NCBI GenBank assembly: GCA_903813345.2 | Contig: CAIIXF020000010.1 | Coordinates: 13,893,181-13,957,180 of the forward strand | Source: Owenia fusiformis | Lineage: Eukaryota; Annelida; Polychaeta; Sabellida; Oweniidae | Length of the DNA: 64,000 nt | Reading direction: 5' to 3' | Part shown: positions 1 through 55,682 of the stretch, one piece after another | Numbering within the stretch: position 1 is the first letter of the stretch | How the letters are laid out: the number at the start of each line of letters is the position of its first letter | Translations under genes and position numbers: made by a program | The notes under the pieces: model-generated | What the model saw: the letters and a program-made list of their open reading frames with translations, nothing else | Databases searched by the model: none | What the model was told of the DNA's origin: nothing

Positions 1-158
1 CGTCTATGGGGACTCAAATAAAGATCTGTCATATCCAAAGGTAGAAAGTCTTTATATTTGTAGTATAGGTCAACTTATGGTGTTTTCGGAACATGCAAAC
101 TTTATTAGAATGCCACACTTTTGTAAAAATTATATGAACAAATTCAAACCCGGAAGTA

Positions 159-395
159 CAGTTGGGGACATAAATAAATGACAGGTGGATTTGCTGAAGT
201 GAGGATTTCCCATGTTAAAAATAAGAGAATTTACAAGAGGCCATACATCAGTGGATGAGATTATACAAAATGTAAAATATACAAATTTTAAGGGATATAT
301 ATCTAGACAATATTGGAAATTATGGGCTTTCAGACCACCATAATTAGGAAATGGTGATCGAAAATCGACCTGTCATTTATTTTTGTCCCCAACTG
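159..395. mobile_element. 237-bp MITE, Tc1/mariner-like, TA target duplication
   Basis: The ends are inverted repeats of about 35 bp starting CAGTTGGGGACA, nearly identical apart from isolated mismatches. TA dinucleotides lie directly outside both ends (157-158 and 396-397), as expected for a TA target duplication. The interior has no coding capacity. TA duplication plus a CAGT start suggests the Tc1/mariner group, but no transposase is present to confirm it. The flanking bases 1-158 and 396-463 show nothing recognisable. Confidence 0.75.
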
Positions 396-1209
396 TACAG
401 TTGTATCACTAGATGCAGAGGGGGAATAACCACAGAGTTCAAAGATGATATACGCTTATAATTATGTCACCACCAAAAGTGGTGACATATTGTTATGGTC
501 TCCGTTTTTTTGTGACGGCGGTTGGCGTCAGGTGGTTGGCGTCCGGCGGTTGGCGTCCGGCGGCTGGCGGTTGGCGTCCGGCGTCTGTAACAATTTCTTA
601 CAACTTCCTATAACTTAACAAATACTGTTTAGAACGACTTCAATTTTTTTCTAAATCATCTACATGTTCTCAGAAGTTCAAATCTGACTTAAGATTTGAC
701 ATTTGACCTTCAATGACCTTCTCAAGGTCAAAAAGGTCTTTTTTCAACTTGCTTCACATTGACTAAATTTTTTTTCAAAATCATCTACATGTTCTCAGAA
801 ATTCAAATCTGACTTTAGATTTGACTTTAGATTTGACATTTGACCTTCAAATCTGACTTTAGATTTGACATTTCACCTTCAATGACCTTCTCAAGGTCAA
901 AAAAGGTCAAAAAGGTCTGTTTTCAACTTGCTTCAAATTGACTAAATTTTTTTTTCAAAATCATCTACGTGTTCTCAGGAATTCAAATCTGACTTTAGAT
1001 TTGACATTTGACCTTCAATGACCTTCTCAAAGTCAAAAAAGGTCAAAAAGGTCTTTTTTCAACTTGCTTCAAATTGACTAAATTTTTTTTTCAAAATCAT
1101 CTACATGTTCTCAGAAATTCAAATCTGACTTTAGATTTGACATTTGACCTTTAATGACCTTCTCAAGGTCAAAAAAGGTCAAAAAGGTCTTTTTTCAACT
1201 TGCTTCAAA

Positions 1210-2635
1210 GGAGTTGGGTAAACTAGCAACAGAGAGTGCCCCAATTGAAGTGTGAAAAAACTTTTTTTAAGAATAGGAGAAAAAAACATCAGAAATGCAT
1301 AGATTGAAGTCTATATTTTAGGGTAGTATTTTTAAAAAAGTTTAGAAAAAATTGTTACGGTGTCTGGAGACCTTCAAAGAGGGTGGGGGCCAGAAGGAAA
1401 AAAATTCACATATTTTGCAACCCTCTTGATGAATTCCAATTTACTCAGCTATGAATGAATGTTTTTCATTTATCTGTCCTGGATTATGTAAATATATATT
1501 TATTTGATCCATACATACAATTGATTTAAACAATATGTACAGTTTAGAGGTAAGTAAAGCTTTGAAAGGACATTTCATGCTGAGTCTGGGTGACATTTTT
1601 ATTCACTGGAGGTAGTAATCCTTTGAGTGTTTTCACATAGAGCATAACAAGTCTCCACTCTAATAAGTGCTTCTTTAGTTACATAAATGTTATATTGTTG
1701 CATACAAAGAATAATTTTGATGGAGACTTATTATGCTCGATGTGAATTTTAGAACTTTATAGAAAATTTTGCCTGCCATTTTTGTTGATTATTCAAAATG
1801 GCCAAATGCTATTCATGCTGCATATGTAGGAAGCAAGGGCATTATAAAATTTTAGATGCTAAAATACCTGAAACATCAAGTGGTTATATGTGCACAACAT
1901 CTGAATCAGGTAGTTCAAGTGATAATGAGTAAAACTAATCAGAAAATGTATCATTGTTATTTCATTAACAAGCCAATGATGAAATGTGTTGAGATTTTAG
2001 ATGTTTTTCACATTTTAGGTGATCTCCAAGAAGTGATTATCTCCGTTATCTGTACTTCCTGTTTCCTAGACATTATCAGAATGATTGATAATAAACTTAA
2101 TAGTTGCTTTAAAATTATGTTGAATAATATCATTATGTATTTATATACAGTGTGTGTGTTTAGTGTGTGGTTTTTAGCATACCCTATGTCGCTAACAGGA
2201 AGCAGGACATATTTCTCAAAAATAAACATTACTTTACGAGTCAAATCATGAAATGTACATTCTGAATTTAAATGAATTAAAAATAATAAAGTATTTTCAT
2301 TATGTTAGGTACTTTTGTTCTCTTTCAGTGTTGCGTGGGAAGGGCGGAATATATTAATATAAATATCTCATTATTGGCAAATTGCCAATTTACTATATAT
2401 TGTAATTCCAACCTCTATGAGACTAAATTCCTACAGATATTTGTGATATTTTAACCAAAAAGGTATATTTTGGTAGAAAATAATGATTTTTATTAATTTG
2501 ACCTTGACCTGGGGAATATGACCTTGACCTAAATTTTCATACATTTTTGAAACACATATATCACATAGATTAATAAAATAGAGAGAAAACTTGAAAATCA
2601 GGTGGGGCTTAAAATGGCCTTGTTTACCCAACTCC
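1210..2635. mobile_element. Spy-like DNA transposon inserted between AAA and TTT without target duplication
   Basis: The termini are perfect inverted repeats GGAGTTGGGTAAAC and GTTTACCCAACTCC, directly flanked by AAA on the left and TTT on the right. The related uninterrupted unit near 30655-30680 reads TTCAAATTTACTTAA, which equals the left flank joined to the right flank with nothing duplicated or lost. Precise insertion into AAA|TTT without a target duplication is the published hallmark of Spy elements. The 1.43-kb body lacks a recognisable transposase, so it is probably non-autonomous. An internal inverted repeat of 25 bp (two mismatches) lies at 1635-1659 and 1722-1746. Confidence 0.75.
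1798..1932 (+). CDS. Small Cys-rich ORF inside the Spy-like element, function unknown
   Basis: A 44-residue ATG-to-TAA frame begins MAKCYSCCICRKQGH and ends in an acidic Ser-rich tail SGSSSDNE. The C-x2-CC-x-C spacing followed by His could form a metal-binding knuckle, but no family is recognised. It may be a remnant exon of the transposon's protein or chance. The longer overlapping frame at 1856-2251 has no recognisable features either. Confidence 0.2.
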   Translation: MAKCYSCCICRKQGHYKILDAKIPETSSGYMCTTSESGSSSDNE

Positions 2636-3221
2636 TTTACTTAATTTTTTTTTCAAAATCATCTACATGTTCTCAGAAGTTCAAATCTGACTTTACATTT
2701 GACCTTCAATGACCTTCTCAATGTCAAAAAAAGTCAAAGAGGTATTTTTTCAACTTGCTTCAAATTGACGATTTTTTTTTCAAAATCATCTACATGTTCT
2801 AAGAAGTTCAAATAAAACCTTCTTAAGGTCAAAAGGTATTTTCCAACTTGCTTTAAATTGACCAAATTGTTTTAGGTGGTGACATTTTGTCATGTTAATG
2901 CCTTGTGTAAACCTGTATTGAAATCACATAATCTTGATTGGGTCAAAAGTCGACAAACAAATGACATCATCAATGGCAGCTTCAAAATTTTTGAAATATG
3001 CTTCTGTAACACTAACAACGCTTAGGCACGCCCGTCAGGGAGCTGTAGAGTACCGAGCCAGATACTAGATTCAAACGGGAGTGTGCTGAATTCAATGCCC
3101 CGTACAGGTATTGAACCCAGGACCTTCAAAATCAGGAAAAGCTGCAGATTTCATCATGCAATGTTTTACATACATACATGTACATTGTATTTCATACAAA
3201 TAAAGTACATATGATCAGTTA

Positions 3222-3813
3222 GTGGTAATCCACTCAAGTGTTGCCTGGTATGCGAACTGTAAGTGTCGCAAATAATGATGTACACAGATGAGCCTAGATG
3301 CGTAGCATGCTAAAACGACAGGCAAGTGTCGCCTCATATCAAGGTCATCTCAGCGAGACGTTTGCACAAGGAAAACAGCGACACTTGCACGTCATTTTGG
3401 CAGATCTGATGTTAGCCATTTTTATTTTCATATTTTAGGATGTTACTACCTGGTGTCTTTCCTTCAGATTCAAGCTCCTGCACATCCTCCTCGAAAAAAA
3501 CACATTCAGTATCCTAAAACATCATTCTTCCACTCGACACTATGCATATTATAAATTCATTTCGAAAAATGTAGAAATTAGCTGAAAAACTCACGAGTTG
3601 ACGATTCGCTGTCGGGAGCCATTTATTTATTTTATTTTGTTATGCTAATTAAATATGCGAGCATGCACAGATATAATATAGAAATAAGGGAGTGGAAGGG
3701 ATTGATCATTTTGTTTCTAATTCGGCTAATACAACGAAAATGAGAATTTTTTTGGGAAAAAAATGCGACGCACAACTGTCATTTTTCAAAGCGACACTAG
3801 AGTGGATTACCGC
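3222..3813. mobile_element. 592-bp TIR element with repeated AAGTGTCGC motifs
   Basis: Inverted termini of 23 bp (GTGGTAATCCACTCAAGTG on the left, three mismatches on the right) bound a non-coding body. The subterminal 9-mer AAGTGTCGC recurs at 3261, 3324 and, inverted, at 3378, and again within the right terminus, as expected of transposase-binding sites. No clear target duplication is seen. It ends about 200 bp before the first visible DCTN3 exon. Confidence 0.6.
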
Positions 3814-4016
3814 AGACTGATGATCCCCATATAAAACACTGGCGTATGTGACATGCGTTTAGATGTAACCTTTTAAATATAACAATTTCGAATGATCTTG
3901 ATTGGAGATCATGGTGCAGAGAAATCATAATTTTACTGAGTGGCTCCACGAAACAATAAAAAAGGTTAATTATCAGAAAAAATAACATTTCTTATTGTAC
4001 ATATTTTCTCTTCCAG

Positions 4017-12349
<8,333 letters not shown>

Positions 12350-14214
12350 CATTTTTGCGCTGATACATTGATACTCTGAGGTGATACTACTTCCAGTGAA
12401 CATTAACATCAAATGTTAATTCCTTTTATTGACACCACAGGTGTCAGGACTCTAAAACAAGTGTGTATAACTTTAAGCAGAGACAATTCCATATAAAATA
12501 GTATATGTGATATTGTAAAATGTTATTATATGTCTTGAAGTGAAAATATATTGGTTAACTAATTGAAGTGAAAATATTTTGGTTAACTAATTGAAGTGAA
12601 AATATATTGGTTAACTAATTGAAGTGAACAATTTATATACATACAAGCATGGTCTTCTATGACGTCTCAAATGCTTTGTTTGTGTGTTTGTTTGTGCTTT
12701 TAAAGATTGACTATTCCAAAAATTCAGACCAACCTTCAAAGACCTAATTTGTGGGATTCGTACATGTACCAGGTAGATGCATATAGTGCAAGAAATGAGA
12801 CCAGGTCATTATTAATTTATCAAGAGCAACCATGAATAAAACAATCATATTTAAACTTAACCATTAGTGGAATGTATACGTAGGCTATTATTATAAAGGC
12901 TATTATCATTGGCATTGTCATATTTCATTATTTCTTTCAATAAAATTCAGACTGCACATGGAGCACAATGTGTTACAGTAAATGGGTAAATTTGATGTTA
13001 TTAATTTGGTGAATTTTCACATTTTGGTCTTATTTATATAATAGAATATTTGAGCAAAGTTCAATTTTTGCATTTTTGGATTTCTCATATCATTTCTACA
13101 GCTCAATCACGAATTCCATGTGTGTCCATCTGACCAAACTTGGAATTTAAGGGATTGTCTTACATTTTAGCAAAGATGTAAATTGCCAAATTCATCAAAA
13201 TGAAGCTGGTGCTAAATTAACCCAAGCTAGAGTATTGTATTGTTTGAATCCATATTTCTTAGTTTTGTGATTTACCATGCATTGTTGTAAATAAAGCATA
13301 ATGTGCAATACAAAATGAATGTTAGTTAATTTATAAATCTGGTTTGTGAAGAACTGTTGACATAGGAATATGTATATGAAATATGTCCTTTTGATATTAC
13401 TAGTATATCAAAGATGCTTCACTTGTATTCTAATCAAAACATTAAAGGGGCAATAAGGCTTGTAGGGGATTTCTTAATAAAAATAGATGTTAGTCTTGAT
13501 GAAATATCCAAACTTAAATATATTTTGACACTGGTCCATGATCGTTGAATGGCCCCTCTGCACTACTTGTTGCACCTTTAACTTGTTTCATTTGTACCTA
13601 AGTAAAATAAATGAATTAATTATTTAAACAACATTAATTAATTCCGAAATTTACCTCCTTCTTACTATGACGTAGGATGGAGAAATCATGCTATCTCTAG
13701 CCACATCTATACATTGTTTTTGTGTAAACGCTGTAAATAATTGATGGGTGCATGCACCTTTTATGATTTTAAAAGTGCAATGCATCATACATTAGTTGCT
13801 TTTTAATTCAATATTCATACAGCAAGCCAAGGTGTGTCCAGTTCCAGCCAATCAGGACACAGTATTTCATATAGATGCATTGCATGAAATAATCAACCAT
13901 GTACCCACTCTATTGCACCCTGGCTATTTTTAGATTCTAGTGAAACTGATTTCAATTTCTATAAAATCTATAAATTAAATAGTATCATGGGGGATAATAA
14001 GCCTGGTATCAAATTGCACAAACGAAATTATGTTTCATCAAAAAGAGAATCAACAATAGAAATATGCCAATGCTCTTAATGTGCGTTTGCCTCCTGTGCA
14101 TTATATTTATGTTGATCGACTATCTATAGCAATGTAAATATTTGGACGTGTCATGATCGCATTCTGACGACCAATCAAATTACAACTTCCATTCAGTTCT
14201 GACTAAATGCACTC
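12350..14214. other. DCTN3-ALDH7A1 intergenic region
   Basis: The 1.87 kb between the DCTN3 stop and the ALDH7A1 start must hold the DCTN3 3' UTR and the ALDH7A1 promoter. Candidate poly(A) signals lie at 12835, 12939 and 13290. A 28-bp tandem repeat (GAAGTGAAAATATATTGG unit, about 3.3 copies) is at 12538-12635. No TATA box or CpG-rich promoter is evident. Confidence 0.5.
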
Positions 14215-50873
<36,659 letters not shown>

Positions 50874-51231
50874 CACCCTCGACCAGATCAACTTTACATC
50901 AGCATCCAACAAAGAAGATATGTATACAGACTGGACTTAAGCATTTTAAAAGAAAGGCAGCTATATATACACTACCTGTATTAGAATATTAACTAACCAT
51001 AATTTGACTGAACAATTTATTTGTTCTCCAGTTTCCCGATTTTAGGGAATTAAAATTTTCTAGACAAACTTTACTTTTTGAAATTCATTCTGATGTAAAC
51101 TTATTCATTGCCAAATTAGACATATTTATTTTTCACAAAGAAATTGTTTTGTAGCCAATATTTACTTATAAATAAGTAAGATTTTCATGTAAGGTTTGTA
51201 CTTGGATTTACAAAGACACTTCTGATACATG

Positions 51232-51237
51232 AATAAA
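51232..51237 (+). promoter_or_regulatory. Candidate ALDH7A1 poly(A) signal
   Basis: AATAAA lies 359 bp after the ALDH7A1 stop codon and is the first good match in the 3' flank. Distance and position suit a 3' UTR end, but transcript evidence is lacking. Confidence 0.5.
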
Positions 51238-51324
51238 ATTCATTGGAAATGTAATATGAATGCATCTTGTTTTATGCCTTTTAATGGTCGAAAAGGGAAC
51301 TTTAAAACTGTCCTAGTTATTATT

Positions 51325-51575
51325 AAGGTGGCCATTTTTGGTTTTTCTTCCTAAAATCCTGTCTGTCCAGTCTTGTCTACAGGTTTCCAGCAAAACTGTT
51401 TCATGGATTAATCTGAAATTTTCAGGTATGTTTCTATGCATGAAAGTTTAAAACTGATTTGTTTTTGAGCATTCTGGGTAAATGATAAAGTGGCCATTTT
51501 TTGTCCTAAAATCTTGGATGTCAAGGCTTATCTACAGGTTTCCAGCCAAACCGTTTCATGGATTCATCTATAGAC
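51325..51575 (+). repeat. Fragment of family B core repeat
   Basis: Two diverged units with TGTCTACAGGTTTCCAGC, CTGAAATTTTCAGG and GCATTCTGGGTAAAT match the core of the element at 28312-29183, with no termini. Confidence 0.65.
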
Positions 51576-53749
51576 ATACCAAAATATTCTTTATATACTT
51601 GTATAATATCTCCCAAGAGATACGCAATATGGTATCAACTGGTCAAGTTTCTAAACTTCAAAGTGCAAAAATGGGGAAAATGTTACTAGGGATTTTTAAA
51701 AATAGACATGACAAGGAAATCTATGAGCCAAAAATATTCTAAAATTGCAAGAATTTTTGTTAGGTTGCTTGCGAGATCTAATACTACCTTTAACAGCCAT
51801 CAATGCTTACATTTGGACTTTTCAGATGCTTTTAATGACCGGGGTATGCTATAGGCATAATAAGGCAATAACAGGTATGCCAAAACTTATTTTCTTTGTA
51901 CATTTGTATGTCCATGGACTTGAAGAAATGGATTTGGTTTTCCCAATTAGGTTCCTATTAATTTTTTATGTCCTTGGCATAATTATTCATGGTGTACCAT
52001 TATATCTAAATTCTAGATGTTTTTAAGAGAAGTTGTCCTTGAATACAAAACAATACATTGTTTAAGTTGTTTGCACCAGCGTCATTATAAAATTGATCGA
52101 CTTGAAACACTTTCTTCTTGACTGTTAGTTTACAAATTAAAGCTATTAGGAATGATTGTAAACATTTTGAAAAGGTTAACCCTTGTAATTTTGTGTTATC
52201 TGAAACCTTTCCAATACGCCTACTCAACAAAGAACATCTTAAACATGACTACTTTGTTTTTGTTGGAAAATCACACGTTTGTTGAGATTTCGAATTGACA
52301 GATTTTTTGGATATATTATCTGTTTTCTGAAACATAAACAAACCAATGTACGTCACATTTCATTGGATATTATATTTGCTGTTTTATTTTTCATGTAAAT
52401 GTTCAAGCATATTTCTGTTTTCAAAAATACATGCAAATGTTTTTGCAATGTCATTCAGCATTCAGCCTCATAAATCACTTTATAGGTTACTGTTACACCC
52501 AACGTTTTTTGTTATTCAACTCTATTCACCTGATAATTTTTTTCATAAAACATTTAGAATTCAAGACAAGAATGAGCTACCACTTTGTAGTAGTGTCACC
52601 AAGGTTGTCTATTCAAAATTTGGGTATAGATAGAAAATAGATTTATCATTTTTAGGTATATCATTACAACCTGGCATATATGTAAAAGGTAATGGGGAAG
52701 TATAGAGTTTGTATACTGTATACACATTACATTTCAGGAAAACAAAACTTTTTCAGACAATTCCTGACTGAATATTGATTGAAACAAATATTTTAGAACT
52801 GCAAGACTAGGCCATTCTGCATCAAAGGCAAAAAATGAAAGATGTCTTTTGCTTACCAGTCAATCAAAATGGTGAATGACGTGCCCACTGATTCTAACCA
52901 TGCTGTTTTAGAAAATAGCATGGATTTTCCAGATTGAATCCAATGGTAATATTATTAATTAACTGTTAATGATGAATGGTTTATGATCTTTAAATGGCAT
53001 GGATGCTAGTATTCAAATTACTTTCAAAGATATTAATATCTGTCCTCTTACACGCAGTCTTATACATATACAATACAATTATTTAGCTCCTTTTCAACAA
53101 AACAAATACCAAAGACTGTCTACCTAACATTGTAAAATTCAGTTACATCATATTGCCATCACTGCATGATATTGTATGATATAATACAAACGTATGCCAA
53201 TAGCATGTGTCTACATATTGCACCATGAAGTTCATATTGCACTCTTTGTGTTAGTTCCAAACATTGTTTGCAGACAGATACATTTTTCAACAATCCAATT
53301 TAACATGATTTCGGTGTTAGTAGTTGTAGTTTGATGCCTTGCAGTAATGTTTGTTACACTTAAGGAAATGACACCACTGTTGGGGTTACTAATGACTAAA
53401 TATTTACTTAAATTGTCTGTTTGATCAATTGAATGGACAACAGCAGCAATCGTCTGTTGCAAAGGTCTTTTGTAATACAGTAAAATGAATACCGATTAAT
53501 GAACACATTTCATTAATATTTTCTTACCAATAATCACAGATTAACAATAAAGTGATGTCACAATTATAAGGAAGAAGTTCACCTCTGTCAAGTCAAGCCA
53601 AATGTACCATTTTCATAATGTACCATTTTTATTGTACCATTTTAATTTACCTTTGGTACACTACAATCATGTCACTGAAATAACAAAAATGTAGCAGGCA
53701 CCAAAATATTTAATAAATCAAAATTGTTTAAAACATTTTGACCACAGAT
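51576..53749. other. Intergenic region between ALDH7A1 and the neurotrophin-like gene
   Basis: AT-rich DNA with no supported exon or bounded mobile element. Several 60-95-codon frames occur, none with recognisable features. Confidence 0.45.
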
Positions 53750-54075
53750 ACACTACTAGTATCACAAATCACCAGTTGCACATTGATATCACCATAGATA
53801 CAATACACCACTAATATCCATAGTTACCAATGCCCTACCACGATAAATCACCAAAATTACCATAACACTACCACTAATCATCAAAATTACCATACATTAC
53901 CAAAATCATCAAAATTACCAATATACACTTCCATTAATAAACATAGTTACCAATACACTACCACTTATCATCAAAGTTACCAATATACACTACCACTAAT
54001 AAACATAGTTACCAATACACTACTATAAATCACCAAACACTATGTACCAATACACTAACACTAATCACCGTTACC
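53750..54075. repeat. Degenerate ACTACCACTAATCA / TTACCAATACAC repeats
   Basis: Imperfect direct repeats built from TTACCAATACACTACCAC and ATCACCAAAATTACCA words, spaced irregularly. Confidence 0.65.
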
Positions 54076-54364
54076 ACTCTTATACAAATATTTATCCCCA
54101 ATCTAGAAAATAGCCATATGCTTTATGGTATTAAGAATAGTTTAATAAAAGCAACAATACATTTTGATTGAACAATCATGTACATACAATATATGAGTTG
54201 AGAGTCTGACAATGTATATTATTTCAATGAATGTGAAATATCATCAAGATGTATTTATCAAGTATCTAAAGTTTCCCACTATGTATCACAAATCATCATT
54301 ACAAGATTATACACAAATATCATCAACAAACAGTAGTAAATTCTCCTCAAAGTACTGTCATAAA

Positions 54365-54914
54365 CAGGTTGAGCCAAAAAATGTAGCCCAGACAAAGCTT
54401 AATAACTCAGTCATTTAGCATGGGTCTGAAGTTGTACTTGGCAAAATGAAACCTTGTTCAATGTTCTTTCACTCCATTAAGTTTCACTGGTCTATCCTTA
54501 ATGGTCCATTATAAGAGCCATTTTACGAAACATGCTTTAAAATGATAATGTCAAGTCTGGAGGCAAACTGAAACTTTTCTGGCAAAATTTTGCACTCAAC
54601 AATCACAGATATTTTTAGTAATGGCACACACATCCCTTCTTACCTCTTGCTTCAATGTTTCAAGGGTTGTAAGTGAGTACATTAGCACCACAGATAAAAT
54701 TCTGGGGTGTTTCATGTCTGGTGCCTACGGCCTGTTTCGGCTTTTAGAGCATGATTTGGCCATTAAATTGTGAGGATTGGGGATAGACCAATGAAACTTA
54801 TTAGAATGAAAGAATTTTGAAAAATGTTTTAATAGTGCCAAATATGATTTTAAACCCACAATCAATGAGTTATTAACATGTATTTGTTTGGGTTACCTTT
54901 ATTGGCTCAACCTG
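54365..54914. mobile_element. 550-bp mariner-like MITE, copy 1
   Basis: Termini CAGGTTGAGCCAAAAAA and TTATTGGCTCAACCTG are inverted. The interior shares TTAATAACTCAGTCATT and GTTCAATGTTCTTTCA with the copy at 57757-58233. Confidence 0.7.
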
Positions 54915-55682
54915 AAATACTCACACAGTTGATTTACAGTATTCTACCAATCACTACAAATAATCCCATCCAATTAATCCATTGACTCATCACAACTGAC
55001 TTAGTGGCCAATACTTTAAATCCAATAACACAGAATTTTTACAATATCATAGATGAGTTCATAAAGCTGACATCACTATCACAGACAAGTGAATTACAGT
55101 GACAATGACACTGGAATATAATTAATAGAAAAATATAGTAAGTCTATACAAACAAATGCACCAAATGTAAAATACGTCGCTATGCAGCTTACATATAACA
55201 TTGTTTTGTCTTCAGCCCATGAATTCAGTCATGGACATAATATAAGGTCCTATGGTTAAGCACAGTTTCCCATACTCTTTAATTAGCTGAAACTGACACA
55301 CCTCAAAGGTGTTGGGGTATGTTAGGCTCAGTTAATTAGATATGCACTCTGATATCATAAACATTACAGATATCAAAATGAATGTACTCTGTGTTGGCTT
55401 TTCAGGTTCAACTACTGTATTAAATTGTCTCATACATGGAACAGAGTCCATATCGGACTTATGTACAGTATGTGTGGAATGTTTTCTTCTGCTCTATCAC
55501 AACCTCATCCATCTGTGTCCATTCGTAGCTTTCTCTAATGCCTATTGGAACAGAATGGGGTTCCAGGAATTTCAGCAGTCGACTAGTCTTCCTCTTTAAG
55601 TTACCTAGAAATAAGTGCAGAACACAACTCTTCTAGCAAGCACATGCTTTTCGACATATACTATATGCACCATAGGCTACCA
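54915..55682. other. 3' flank of the neurotrophin-like gene
   Basis: Probably includes the 3' UTR of the minus-strand gene. No exon is supported. Confidence 0.35.

Larger units (their letters stand above)
464..2906 (+). mobile_element. GGTGACAT-family repeat element, copy A1 (HINE/Helentron-like), interrupted
   Basis: It starts with the hairpin ATGTCACCAC-caaaa-GTGGTGACAT and ends with the inverted motif GGTGGTGACAT at about 2875, a small GACA/TGTC stem-loop and GCCTTGT. The core consists of roughly 145-bp tandem units rich in TTGACCTTCAATGACCTTC and TCAAAATCATCTACATG. Copies of the same family occur at 27462, 29401 and 39747, all in the same orientation. It has no open reading frame of its own. 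A separate 1426-bp element is inserted at 1210-2635. Assignment to Helentron-type rolling-circle elements is inferred from architecture only. Confidence 0.7.

Noticed and set aside
3090-3135. Minus-strand GGGTTCAATACC resembling a tRNA B box (possible SINE or tRNA)
   Set aside because: No matching A box, acceptor stem or cloverleaf could be assembled.
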